A model generated the notes under the pieces. That model searched no databases. It was not told the origin of the DNA and saw only the letters and a list, made by a program, of their open reading frames with translations. A program made the position numbers and the translations under genes. A stretch of 64,000 bases of DNA from JANQQC01 sp965262255. GTDB taxonomy: Bacteria > Pseudomonadota > Alphaproteobacteria > Caulobacterales > Hyphomonadaceae. The stretch is from the NCBI GenBank assembly GCA_965262255.1, contig OZ253505.1, positions 3,782,001-3,846,000 on the forward strand, written 5' to 3'. Of the stretch, positions 44,993 through 54,104 are shown in pieces (the stretch's first letter is position 1; every line of letters starts with the position of its first letter).

Positions 44993-46783
44993 GTGGATCA
45001 GCTTTGGACATACTTTTTCGTAACCATAACGTTTGCGCTTTACATTGGTATAGCGATCTGGTCTCGAGCAGGATCGACCGATGATTTTTACGTCGCTGGA
45101 CATGATGTTCACCCAACAATAAATGGAATGGCAACTGCCGCTGACTGGATGTCAGCAGCTTCGTTCCTGTCAATGGCCGGACTAATAGCGTTTATGGGAT
45201 ATGGGGGATCAGTCTACCTTATGGGCTGGACCGGCGGCTATGTTCTGTTAGCCCTTCTGTTAGCTCCATTTTTAAGAGAGTTCGGTAAGTTCACGGTTCC
45301 TGACTTCGTTGGCGATCGATATTATTCAACAACAGCTCGAGTTATAGCCGTCATTTGTGCTTTATTGGTTTCTTTCACCTACATTGCCGGACAAATGAAA
45401 GGCGTAGGAGTAGCGTTCTCCGGCTTTCTTGGGATCGATTACAGTTTGGGAATTGTCATCGGTATGGTGATCGTTTTCTTTTATGCTGTGCTTGGTGGGA
45501 TGAAGGGCATTACTTATACGCAAGTCGCCCAATACGTTGTCCTTATTTTTGCCTACACTGTTCCGGCTATTTTCCTTTCAATTATTATTACCGGTCATCC
45601 AGTTCCGCAAGTTGGATTTATTAGTGATGTCGTCGGTGAAGACATCTCGATGCTTCAGAAACTGAATGATACGCTTACTAATCTAGGTTTTATGGAATAT
45701 ACCGATACAGACAAATCAAAGCTTGACGTGTTTGCAATTACCGGGGCGCTTATGTTTGGTACGGCGGGTCTACCACACGTTATCATCCGCTTCTTCACCG
45801 TTCCAAATGCTAAAACGGCTCGCGTTTCTGCCGGATGGGCATTGGTTTTTATCGCTGTTCTGTATACGACTGCACCCGCTGTTGCTGCGTTTGCTCGACT
45901 AAATTTCATCGAATCAGTTAACGAGGCGACCTACATAACTAATGAGGAAGATTACGCTGCGAGAGTCGCCGAAATAGAGGCTGAGGGAGGAAAGCCTGTT
46001 CCTGCTTGGTATAAGGATTGGGAACGGACTGGATTGTTGACATTTGAAGACAAAAACGGCGACGGAATTATGCAGAACCGGGGTAAGAACAGCCCTGACG
46101 GTATTGAAAACGAACTAGAACCCAACAGAGATATTTTCGTACTAGCTAATCCACAGATTGCTAACTTACCAGGTTGGGTAATCGGTTTAGTGGTAGCAGG
46201 CGGACTTGCAGCAGCACTCTCTACGGCGGCTGGACTCTTGATGGTTATATCCTCTGCGATCAGTCATGATTTGTGTCGGCGAACATTTTTTCGAGGTATG
46301 AATGACGCTTCTGAACTGCGAGTGGCTAGAATTTCAGCTGCGGGTGCCGTCTTAGCAGCAGGCCTATTGGGAATTTTCGCGAGCCAGCTAGGTTTTGTCG
46401 CTCAAGTCGTTGCATTCGCATTTGGTCTCGCTGCAGCCTCTTTATTTCCAGTAATTTTCCTTGGAATCTTTTGGAAACGGATGAACAAAGAAGGCGCGAT
46501 CGCGTCTATGTTATTCGGACTAATTACAACTTTTGCATACATTTATTTCTTTAAGTTTGGCGGCGGAACCCCAGCGCAATATTTGTTTGGTATTTCTCCA
46601 GAGGGAATTGGATTCCTCTTTATGTTTTTCAGTCTTATTGTAGGGGTCGTTACAGCCCAGCTAACTGCTCCACCGCCAGTTGAAGTTCAGGAACTTGTGG
46701 AAGACATTCGTGTTCCGGGACGTATACAAAGCCGGCAAAATTCCGAAGCTGAAGAGGTTGCGCCGGCTCCACAAACAAGTTAG
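44993..46783 (+). CDS. Sodium:solute symporter, VC_2705 / ActP-like
   Basis: 596 residues, about 13 membrane helices of the SSS fold. Typical parts: IAIWSRAGSTDDFYVAGHDV, AADWMSAASFLSMAGLIAF, FTYIAGQMKGVGVAFSGFLG, GLPHVIIRFFTVPNAKTAR and GLAAALSTAAGLLMVISSAI. A subfamily-specific periplasmic or cytosolic insert (about 315-375) contains DKNGDGIMQNRG, like a calcium loop. The start is GTG at 44993. It is followed by acs, so acetate or a short monocarboxylate is the likely substrate, by context. Confidence 0.9.
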   Translation: MDQLWTYFFVTITFALYIGIAIWSRAGSTDDFYVAGHDVHPTINGMATAADWMSAASFLSMAGLIAFMGYGGSVYLMGWTGGYVLLALLLAPFLREFGKFTVPDFVGDRYYSTTARVIAVICALLVSFTYIAGQMKGVGVAFSGFLGIDYSLGIVIGMVIVFFYAVLGGMKGITYTQVAQYVVLIFAYTVPAIFLSIIITGHPVPQVGFISDVVGEDISMLQKLNDTLTNLGFMEYTDTDKSKLDVFAITGALMFGTAGLPHVIIRFFTVPNAKTARVSAGWALVFIAVLYTTAPAVAAFARLNFIESVNEATYITNEEDYAARVAEIEAEGGKPVPAWYKDWERTGLLTFEDKNGDGIMQNRGKNSPDGIENELEPNRDIFVLANPQIANLPGWVIGLVVAGGLAAALSTAAGLLMVISSAISHDLCRRTFFRGMNDASELRVARISAAGAVLAAGLLGIFASQLGFVAQVVAFAFGLAAASLFPVIFLGIFWKRMNKEGAIASMLFGLITTFAYIYFFKFGGGTPAQYLFGISPEGIGFLFMFFSLIVGVVTAQLTAPPPVEVQELVEDIRVPGRIQSRQNSEAEEVAPAPQTS

Positions 46784-46867
46784 GTTGATTATTAATTTTG
46801 GCCTTTTGCCCCCTATATTTAAGGTATTGACACCACTCCCTACCAAACTTTCAGCAAAGCCGATAGA

Positions 46868-48817
46868 ATGACTGATTCCCCAATTTATCCGGTTTCTGAA
46901 GTTTTCGCTTCAAAAGCCAACTTGAAACCTGAAATCTACCAAGAGATGTACGCAGAGTCTGTCTCAACCCCAGACTCATTCTGGAGTAAACATGGTCAAA
47001 GAATAGAGTGGTTCAAGCCCTATACCGTAGTTAAAGACGTAAGTTGGGATAAATCGGATTTGCACGTCCGCTGGTTTTCTGACGGCGAATTAAATGTCTG
47101 TTACAACTGCATTGACCGTCACCTAACAAATCGAGGAAACAAAACCGCTTTGATATGGGAGGGGGATGAACCGACCGACGATAAGACGGTTACGTACAAT
47201 GAACTTCATCGCGAGGTTTGCCGTTTCGCGAACGTGTTGAAGAATATGGGAGTTAAGAAAGGAGACCGTGTCACAATCTATATGCCGATGATTTTGGAAG
47301 CCGCTTACGCAATGCTGGCTTGTGCTCGGATTGGGGCCGTTCACTCAGTCGTGTTTGGAGGCTTTAGTCCAGAAGCTTTAGCCGGTCGGATAACGGATTG
47401 CGATAGCAAATTTGTGATAACAGCCGACGAAGGTGTTCGAGGTGGTCGTATAGTTCCCCTAAAAGCTAATACGGATGAAGCATGTACTATTGCGAAAAGC
47501 AAAGTAGACAAAGTACTTGTGGTCAAAAGAACCGGAAATTCAGTAAACGAAATCGTAGGCCGAGATGTGTGGCTGCATGAAGCCCTAGAAAATGTCTCTG
47601 ATGAATGCCCAGCTGAAGTTATGAATGCTGAAGATCCTCTCTTCATTCTTTACACTTCAGGTTCAACTGGTAAGCCAAAAGGTGTTCTGCATACAACCGG
47701 CGGCTACCTCGTCTGGGCATCGATGACTCACGAATATGTTTTTGATCTCAAAGAAGACGATGTTTACTGGTGTACTGCTGATGTTGGTTGGGTTACAGGG
47801 CACAGCTATATTGTTTATGGGCCTCTCGCCAACGGTGCAACTAGTATGATGTTTGAAGGTGTTCCGAATCACCCTACTCCTGCTAGATTCTGGCAAGCCT
47901 GTGACAAACACAATGTAACGATATTCTACACTGCTCCGACAGCTATCCGGGCATTGATGAGAGAAGGTGATGAACCTGTAAAGTCCTCTAGCCGAAAATC
48001 TCTGCGCCTTCTGGGAACAGTCGGGGAGCCTATAAATCCAGAAGCTTGGGAATGGTATTATCGAACTGTTGGAGAAAGCCGGTGTCCTATCGTTGATACC
48101 TATTGGCAAACTGAAACTGGCGCATGCATGATGGTGCCTATTCCAGGCGCAACTGACCAAAAACCCGGAGCGGCTAGTCATCCGTTTTTTGGAATTGTTC
48201 CTAAGATCGTTGATGCGGAGGGGGGAGAATTGCAAGGAGAATCGGAGGGAAATCTCATTATTGCAGAAAGTTGGCCAGGACAGATGCGAACGGTGTATGG
48301 AGACCATCAGAGATTTATAGAGACGTATTTTTCAACTTACCCGGGGGCATATTTCACCGGAGACGGATGCAAAAGAGATAAAGACGGGTTTTATTGGATC
48401 ACGGGTCGCGTTGACGATGTCATTAACGTTTCTGGTCATCGGTTAGGAACTGCAGAGGTCGAGAGTGCGTTAGTTTCTCATGACTCTGTCGCGGAAGCTG
48501 CTGTAGTCGGTTATCCACACGATATAAAGGGACAAGGCATCTATGCCTATGTAACGCCTGTAGCACATGTGGAAGGCGACGACGAACTGAGAAAAACGCT
48601 TGTTCAACACGTACGGAAAGAGATTGGACCGACAGCGAGTCCAGATTTGATACAGTTTTCAAGCGCCCTACCCAAGACTCGCTCGGGTAAGATTATGCGG
48701 CGAATTCTGCGAAAAATTGCTGAGAATAGTTTTGACAATTTGGGTGATACAAGTACGTTGGCAGAACCGGACGTTGTTGCAAGTTTGATTGAAAATAGGC
48801 AAAATAGAGAAAATTAG
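46868..48817 (+). CDS. acs: Acetyl-CoA synthetase (AMP-forming)
   Basis: Activates acetate to acetyl-CoA through acetyl-AMP. 649 residues with the adenylation motifs ILYTSGSTGKPKGVLHT (P-loop), DTYWQTETGACMM, YFTGDGCKRDKDGFYWITGR and VINVSGHRLGTAEVESAL, and the acetylatable lysine in PKTRSGKIMRRILR. It lies 84 bp after the symporter, making an acetate uptake and activation unit. Acetylation of the C-terminal lysine usually regulates it. Confidence 0.96.
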   Translation: MTDSPIYPVSEVFASKANLKPEIYQEMYAESVSTPDSFWSKHGQRIEWFKPYTVVKDVSWDKSDLHVRWFSDGELNVCYNCIDRHLTNRGNKTALIWEGDEPTDDKTVTYNELHREVCRFANVLKNMGVKKGDRVTIYMPMILEAAYAMLACARIGAVHSVVFGGFSPEALAGRITDCDSKFVITADEGVRGGRIVPLKANTDEACTIAKSKVDKVLVVKRTGNSVNEIVGRDVWLHEALENVSDECPAEVMNAEDPLFILYTSGSTGKPKGVLHTTGGYLVWASMTHEYVFDLKEDDVYWCTADVGWVTGHSYIVYGPLANGATSMMFEGVPNHPTPARFWQACDKHNVTIFYTAPTAIRALMREGDEPVKSSSRKSLRLLGTVGEPINPEAWEWYYRTVGESRCPIVDTYWQTETGACMMVPIPGATDQKPGAASHPFFGIVPKIVDAEGGELQGESEGNLIIAESWPGQMRTVYGDHQRFIETYFSTYPGAYFTGDGCKRDKDGFYWITGRVDDVINVSGHRLGTAEVESALVSHDSVAEAAVVGYPHDIKGQGIYAYVTPVAHVEGDDELRKTLVQHVRKEIGPTASPDLIQFSSALPKTRSGKIMRRILRKIAENSFDNLGDTSTLAEPDVVASLIENRQNREN

Positions 48818-48960
48818 CTTGAACTGTGGTCAGTTGTGGTATACTGGTCTGGATTTTCAAAATTTAAGTTCTACATGTGATGTATACGCTATTGCTTGGA
48901 ATTATGGCGCATAAATGCGGTCACGTTTTTAGGCATTTCGGAATTTTAGGTGCGCAAAAA

Positions 48961-49296
48961 ATGGAAGTTTCCTTCAAGAACAAACGAGTCAAGAAAGAAT
49001 TCAGATCGAACAGTGTTCTCGTAAGACATTATGGGGATAAAAATGCGAAAATACTAGCTCGAAGAATCTACGTTTTGCGAGCATCGCCCAATCTACAGTG
49101 TGTTTCTGAGGATAAATCAACCAAGTTTCATCAACTCAAAGGTGATCGAGATGAACAATTTTCGTTATATCTTTTCCGCGGAAAGCGGTTGGTTTTTGAG
49201 GTCGACCATACTGAGGTACCCCGAAAAGACGATGGTGGTATCGATTTGAACCAGGTAACTGCAGTCCGGATTATAGAGATCGTCGATTATCACTAG
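48961..49296 (+). CDS. HigB/RelE-type toxin
   Basis: I start at MEVSFKNKRVKKEFRSN (48961), giving 111 residues; an upstream reading adds 28 unlikely residues. The C-terminal half (FHQLKGDRDEQFSLYLFRGK, RLVFEVDHTEVPRK and VRIIEIVDYH) has the RelE/HigB fold pattern, larger than usual because of inserted loops. It lies 15 bp upstream of a HigA-type gene. A TTGAAC...TATACT pair at about 48820-48856 may be its promoter. The same toxin type has left only a 3' stub at 53665-53751. Confidence 0.75.
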   Translation: MEVSFKNKRVKKEFRSNSVLVRHYGDKNAKILARRIYVLRASPNLQCVSEDKSTKFHQLKGDRDEQFSLYLFRGKRLVFEVDHTEVPRKDDGGIDLNQVTAVRIIEIVDYH

Positions 49297-49311
49297 CTAT
49301 GGAGTTATTTT

Positions 49312-49653
49312 ATGACTAAAATCAAAAACGAATTTTTCCCTGACTATACGGTCGCTCCTGGGGAATTCGTACAAGAACATCTTGATTTAAATGGGTGGTC
49401 AGAATTGGAGTTTGCTGGAAAATGCGAACTCCCTCTTGATACCGTCAGTAGCGTAATCGAGGGAACAACTAGGGTGACAAGTCTTATCGCTACTCAGTTT
49501 GAGAAAGTTTTAGGCGTAAGAGCTTGTGTTTGGTTGCGTCTTGAACAAATGTATCAGGAGGGACTCGAAAACGGCTTAGTGCCGATAGGCCAGAACGAAG
49601 CTCGTTCTATGAATAAACGGCCTGAAGAAGTGCGCTACTCTGCTATAAACTGA
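49312..49653 (+). CDS. HigA-type XRE antitoxin
   Basis: 113 residues: YTVAPGEFVQEHLDLNGWSE, ELPLDTVSSVIEGTTRVTSL and IATQFEKVLGVRACVWLRLE give the HigA helix-turn-helix pattern. It has a ribosome site GGAG 9 nt upstream. It neutralises and co-regulates the toxin at 48961-49296 by family analogy. A paralogue, about half identical, is at 53766-54104. Confidence 0.82.
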   Translation: MTKIKNEFFPDYTVAPGEFVQEHLDLNGWSELEFAGKCELPLDTVSSVIEGTTRVTSLIATQFEKVLGVRACVWLRLEQMYQEGLENGLVPIGQNEARSMNKRPEEVRYSAIN

Positions 49654-49804
49654 ATTACTGTTGCGAAGGCCAGATTTTGTCAGATTACGATGAAATCTTA
49701 GCAGTTTGATGTCGGGATCTGTTCTTCGGCGCATCCTTTAAACCGGACTCGATCGTGTAGAATGGCTTCAAGTATAAATGAGTCGGTTAATCAACATTAG
49801 TTCA

Positions 49805-50041
49805 TTAATAGAAATGTTGGACGTATTGAAAATGAATCGTCATAGCGCTGAAGTCTTGACGGCAATCCTGGCAACGGAACGCTCTCTTGCCTGCCTTTAG
49901 TCTTTCAGTGACTCTCTTGCTAGCGCAATGAGGACATTCAACCCCCTTTTTCCAATGATGTTTGATAAACCTCTGTTCCGCAGATTCGTTGTCTAGGAAT
50001 TTTCGTGTGATTTGCAATAGGGAAAGTTTTCGTGTAGACAC
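49805..50041 (-). pseudogene. N-terminal remnant of an IS1595-family (ISXO2-like) transposase
   Basis: 78 residues beginning MSTRKLSLLQITRKFLDN with a zinc ribbon (VECPHCASKRVTERL, AFRCQDCRQDFSA), the N-terminal module of IS1595 transposases. The reading is cut after about 64 family residues and ends in unrelated FQYVQHFY; the DDE domain is gone. The start is GTG at 50041. It lies 50 bp outside the second tnpB element, whose GGG ends and 8-bp duplication also look IS1595-like. The sequence upstream of this gene does not match the tnpB-element repeats, so it is not proven to be the driver. Confidence 0.85.
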
Positions 50042-50093
50042 GCGGTTATTTCGTTACTATAGGACGCTTACACAGTAAAACCGCTTTTTTTTG

Positions 50094-51821
50094 GGGAATT
50101 ATATACTTATTGACACATTGGGTGTCACAGGTATACGGTTCTGAGCTCTCGACCTATCACCCCTCTTTCGAAGGTCACTAGGTCTCTCAAACACAATATC
50201 TCCGAACTCTCCAGGTAGATTCCCGCCCGACTTCGCAATGCGAGAGATATTGATGGCGGCATTCACATCGCGATCGATTTGAATACCGCAGTTAGAACAC
50301 GAGTAAACGCGTTCTGAAAGAGACAAGTCTGTTTTGATCTTGCCACATCCAGAACACATCCGGCTCGTGTTTTTGGGATCGACTCGCGTAACTTTACCAC
50401 CGGCACTTTCAGCCTTGTAGGAAAGCAGAGTTGCGAACTTACCCCAGTTCTGTTCTAATATACTTCGTGCAACCTTAGGGTTCTTGGTCATGTTTTGTAT
50501 TTGTAAATCTTCTATTGCGAGATTGGGAGATAACCGAACGATCCTCGTCGTCTCTCTATGGATGTAGCCGTGCTCACTTTCGCGAACCCGTTGACATTCT
50601 TTGGCATAACGAGTTCGGGCTTTCAGATAGGATTCACTTCCCCTCGTTTTTCCCTTCCTGTGTTCCGGAATTTTCTTCCCCTTGTCTTTCTTGACTTCTA
50701 CCCTCAATTTCTTCTGAAGTCTCTTTTGTCGCTTTAGATCCCGTTTCCGGCCTTTGACAATTTCACCAGTCGACAGAGCCACTAAATTGTTCACGCCCAT
50801 ATCTATGCCAATCACTGAAGCATCAGACGGTTTGACTTCATTTCTCGTCGTGACCACAAACTGAACATTCACACGACGTTCCGTTACGACTATACGAACC
50901 AACTTTATTTCACCTTGGGGAATATCGTTGACATAGAACGGATCAAACCCCTTGATGTTGACAGTCCACCCTTTCTTACGTTCTCTTAGATGAAAACTCC
51001 CTTTCGGACAGTCAAACGAACGCATTCGCCTACGGGGCTTAAATCGCGGAAAACCGACTTTGCTTGCACCCTCTTTGACCCGCTTAAAATAGTTCTTGAA
51101 CGCTTTATCCAAACGATTGAGACAAGAACGCATAACGAGTGCTGAGTACTTACAGAACTCCGCATCATCAGCTCGTATTTCCGTTAGTGACTTACACTGA
51201 TCATAGAAACTGATAGACCGACCCGTTTTTTTGTAACAGTCTATTCGCTCTTCTAATGCACTGTTATACAAAATCGCTTGCATCGCAATGAAATCACGCA
51301 CTTTTTTGTGTCCGCCCTTGCTAAGTTTGGCGGTACGCGTATATGTTCGAGTGATGACAGTCGTAGACTCGATAACTGAGTCATTAGCCTCAAGTTCCAT
51401 GAGACTTCTCCTTTCAGGATATATGATGACTTCCTTTATACTACGGTTCGTTAAATCTTTCAAGAAAAAATTTGAAAAAATGAAATGAGTTCCCAATATT
51501 GAAGAAAATTTGTGAGTTTGCTCATGAGTGACAAACGTTGGTAATGTAACATTCTAAGGGGTGTCAATCCAATTGAATGAGTTAGTGCGTAAAGCAAATC
51601 AAAGCACAGATTCAAGTTGCGAAAAATGAAACTTCAAGATCACAAATACGGATAGGCATCGTGGTGGATGAGTTGCACACAAATTTTTGAGTGGTTGGCT
51701 AACGTAGAAACTTTCGTATAATCTCCCGGTTACTCCGCAAATATGGGAGTGAATCGCCTGAAAACGCCCTATCTGTATGCCTTCTTTTTCTCGTTTTTGT
51801 GTCAAAAAGTATATAGTTCCC
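50094..51821 (-). mobile_element. tnpB-only element with terminal inverted repeats and 8-bp target duplication, copy 2
   Basis: Same terminal repeats as copy 1 (50094-50116 and 51799-51821; 21 of 23 paired) with TTTTTTTG directly repeated outside at 50086-50093 and 51822-51829. The first 1.1 kb from the left end is almost identical to copy 1. The tnpB start region and the 400-bp leader are about 10% diverged. It inserted among HigBA remnants, in an A/T-run target. Confidence 0.85.
50099..51400 (-). CDS. tnpB: TnpB RNA-guided endonuclease (IS605 OrfB family), copy 2
   Basis: 433 residues with the RuvC Asp in VIGIDMGVNNLVAL, Glu in NLAIEDLQIQNM, Asp in DVNAAINI and the CSGCG / CSNCG zinc ribbon, all identical to copy 1. 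Differences cluster in the first 25 residues, with only a Thr/Arg and a Pro/Leu change elsewhere. I start at MELEANDS (51400), where GAAAGGAG lies 7 nt upstream; a longer in-frame extension to 51496 has no such site. Both copies look able to make an active nuclease. Confidence 0.94.
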   Translation of the reverse strand: MELEANDSVIESTTVITRTYTRTAKLSKGGHKKVRDFIAMQAILYNSALEERIDCYKKTGRSISFYDQCKSLTEIRADDAEFCKYSALVMRSCLNRLDKAFKNYFKRVKEGASKVGFPRFKPRRRMRSFDCPKGSFHLRERKKGWTVNIKGFDPFYVNDIPQGEIKLVRIVVTERRVNVQFVVTTRNEVKPSDASVIGIDMGVNNLVALSTGEIVKGRKRDLKRQKRLQKKLRVEVKKDKGKKIPEHRKGKTRGSESYLKARTRYAKECQRVRESEHGYIHRETTRIVRLSPNLAIEDLQIQNMTKNPKVARSILEQNWGKFATLLSYKAESAGGKVTRVDPKNTSRMCSGCGKIKTDLSLSERVYSCSNCGIQIDRDVNAAINISRIAKSGGNLPGEFGDIVFERPSDLRKRGDRSRAQNRIPVTPNVSISI

Positions 51822-51929
51822 TTTTTTTGCAAGCGCTAATTTGCACCACACGTGTAAATTTTGTTTTAGATAGGGCGGTAAAGTCTTGCATCTGCTCACT
51901 GATCGAGCATTGGAGACGTGGACACCCTA

Positions 51930-53147
51930 TCAGACAAAGTGATGTCGAACTTGTCCTTCTCCGACCAACTTAGATAAAATTCTATAGTTGCCTGTCTCTC
52001 TTCGAACTCTACCAGCAACAACGGCGGGATGTACTGATGCTTCTTTAGCTAAACTAATTACTTGGTTTGAAGTTATAGAACGACGGTCATTGTATTTGGC
52101 CCAAATTTTTGCCGGAATCAGGGCGTTCTGGGCGAGAATATCTGCCTCGTGCTCCTTTTCCCAATCCACTCCAAACTTAGTCTCTTTTAAGCTCAGATCG
52201 TCTACAAAACATCCGACACCGTCTTGAAAGTGCCAACCGATGTGCGCAAGTTCGTGAAGTAGACAGAGCCAAAAATTATCCAATCTATCATGTCGAACGG
52301 TCACCCCAACGACTGGAACCCCTTCCTTCGTTATCATTGCTGCTCCATCAAGGTAAGTTTTTTTCAGATGCGGAGCATAAATGAGCGCGATCCCCTTCGC
52401 AGAAAGAAATTCTTTGGCTTTAAGTGGACCATCGGAATAATTACTCAATAGGGCAACTTTCCTAAGAAAATCCTTATTAACGAGTCCCTGCTTGTATTTT
52501 CCTTCTATATCTAAATTCCTAGCTTCCGCTAAAACGTACAAACACCACGCTTGTAGCGCGTAGCTGTCCATCTTGGAATTTTGACGAACAGAATGACCTT
52601 TGCGGAACAACGGAACAGAGATACTGTCTTCGCCGCCTGCGTCGCGAATCAATTCCCTCATAAGCTCTTCGCTGTAATCTTCAGGGTTTCGTCGATCTTA
52701 GAAGCAGTTATTGCTCGCCAACTCCGAAACTGGAAACTTTTCCCAGTCGACTTTTGGATCGTTGTCCGTTAACTCGTCTCTCTATTAGGCCGTTAACGAG
52801 GCAATAGGTATGCTGAATTTTCGATTTAAAGCACGAATCATTTTTAGTGTCAGTGTTCGTTTGCCCGCTAAGACTTCCGTAACCTTTTTCGCACTACCTA
52901 TACAAGATTCGAGTTTCTCTAACGTAATTTCGCGATCGGTCATGTGATACTTAATCACGCTTATCGGGTCTGGCTTCAATCTAGGAAAATGTATGGCCTC
53001 ATAAGATTCTAGTATAATTATCAAAACTTCGAGTTCATCCGAAAGATCCTGAGGCATCTTTTCCTCATCCATTTCCATCAAACGAGCAACGCGGCTTACA
53101 ACGCTGTTGTAATCCGCATCGGTTTTAATTGGTCCAATTGTGGGCAT
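51930..53147 (-). pseudogene. HigA antitoxin / ImmA-IrrE fusion broken by in-frame stops
   Basis: Two open pieces are in the same frame. 52785-53147 gives the HigA helix-turn-helix part (ISVIKYHMTDREITLEKLES, IGSAKKVTEVLAGKRTLTL). 51930-52661 gives the peptidase part (LCLLHELAHIGWHFQDG). Between them the frame reads LTDNDPKVDWEKFPVSELAS and NPEDYSEELMRELIRDAG, as in intact family members, but with TAA TAG after SLTA and TAA after NNCF. So the gene decayed by nonsense mutations. The N-terminal piece alone has the length of a stand-alone HigA and might still work. Confidence 0.82.
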
Positions 53148-53418
53148 GATGAATCTCCTGAGCGTTTATTTTGTCATATTGGGCGCGAGTCCCGAACCAT
53201 ACTATGAAAATTGTCCCGAGACGGTAATTTATATCTACCATTTGGCGAAATTTATTGCCCGAAAGGTTAAACACTACTCTAGAATTTTTCAGTCTACTTG
53301 CATATCCGTACATTGCTCTTAGGTCAGAAGGGTTTCCCCAATGCGAACATCCGACGTTGTCTTGCCATAGATTTAGTACTTTTGCCGCGCTTGGATATCT
53401 TTTGCAATAGCGATTCAC
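53125..53418 (-). pseudogene. HigB-type mRNA interferase with replaced N-terminus
   Basis: The body is a standard HigB: YPSAAKVLNLWQDNVGCSHW, DLRAMYGYASRLKNSRVVFN, LSGNKFRQMVDINYRLGTIF and FGTRAQYDKINAQEI. The usual first ten or so residues (MRVI...LREF pattern) are missing. The sequence upstream of RYCKRYPSA is a copy of the repeat also found in both tnpB elements. The GTG start used by the ORF lies in that repeat. It overlaps the antitoxin gene by 23 bp. It may be dead or expressed with a new N-terminus. Confidence 0.7.
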
Positions 53419-53503
53419 TCCTATATTAGCGGAGTAGCCATGAGATTATACGAAAGTTTCTACGTTAGCCGACCACTCAAAAATTTGTGCAAAACTCATA
53501 GTT
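53410..53503. repeat. Solo inverted copy of the tnpB-element leader repeat
   Basis: Matches, in reverse orientation, 51665-51760 of element 2 (and the same part of element 1) with about 10 differences in 90 bases. The match stops sharply at GAATCGC on one side and near ATGAGTT on the other. On the plus strand it opens a short ORF (RLYESFYVSRPLKNLC) also readable in both elements. It sits exactly where higB lost its N-terminus. Confidence 0.8.
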
Positions 53504-53664
53504 TGAAACTTCTTTGGAAGCCTTTTGGATATCTTTTCGGATTGCGTGAGTAGTCGAGACGTTGTTGTGTAATATGTGTTCCATACCTGTTTCCTAAAGA
53601 TGGAATTGCTGTATAACAGTAGTATATCATCATGATCACCTGTTTGCGAGACTATACACCTAGT

Positions 53665-53751
53665 TCTAAGTTACCGTGCTAAGAAGACGGCGGCATAGAT
53701 TTGAAAAAAGTTTCAGCAGTAACTATCTTGGAAATTGTTAACTCTCATTAA
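53665..53751 (+). pseudogene. 3' stub of a HigB-type toxin gene
   Basis: From 53686 the frame reads DGGIDLKKVSAVTILEIVNSH and stops at 53751, matching the end of the toxin at 48961-49296 (DGGIDLNQVTAVRIIEIVDYH). Upstream, homology fades through a frameshift. The antitoxin gene begins 15 bp later. Confidence 0.75.
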
Positions 53752-53765
53752 CAGCGAGAAAAATT

Positions 53766-54104
53766 ATGAGTCCCAAAAAGTATATCTACTCCCCCAATTA
53801 TTTCGTTTCTTCTGGAGAGATTGCTCAGGAGTATCTTGATGTCAACGGGTGGTCAGTTGAGGAGTTTTCGAAGAAGTGCAGGTTTTGTCCTGAACTAGTC
53901 CGTAAAGTTCTGGCAGGCGATGCTCCTGTAACTGAAGAGATTGCCACTCAGTTCGGGATAGTCCTTGGAACTCGCCGCTATGTATGGTTAGGCTTGGAAC
54001 AAAAGTATCGCGAACGAAAGTCAAAAATAACTGGGACTAAGCGATATCGAAAATACAAGAAACCACCAGTTCAACCTGCATATGCGTTAGATGCTGATTC
54101 GTAA
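53766..54104 (+). CDS. HigA-type XRE antitoxin without a toxin
   Basis: 112 residues: YFVSSGEIAQEYLDVNGWSV, FCPELVRKVLAGDAPVTEEI and IATQFGIVLGTRRYVWLGLE, clearly related to the antitoxin at 49312-49653, with a basic C-terminal tail (RKSKITGTKRYRKYKKPP). Its toxin survives only as the stub just upstream. It may persist as an anti-addiction gene or decay with time. Confidence 0.8.
   Translation: MSPKKYIYSPNYFVSSGEIAQEYLDVNGWSVEEFSKKCRFCPELVRKVLAGDAPVTEEIATQFGIVLGTRRYVWLGLEQKYRERKSKITGTKRYRKYKKPPVQPAYALDADS

Noticed and set aside
51930..53147. Stop-codon reassignment (TAA/TAG as Gln)
   Set aside because: TAA and TAG end many intact genes in the window, so the in-frame stops in this gene are better read as nonsense mutations.
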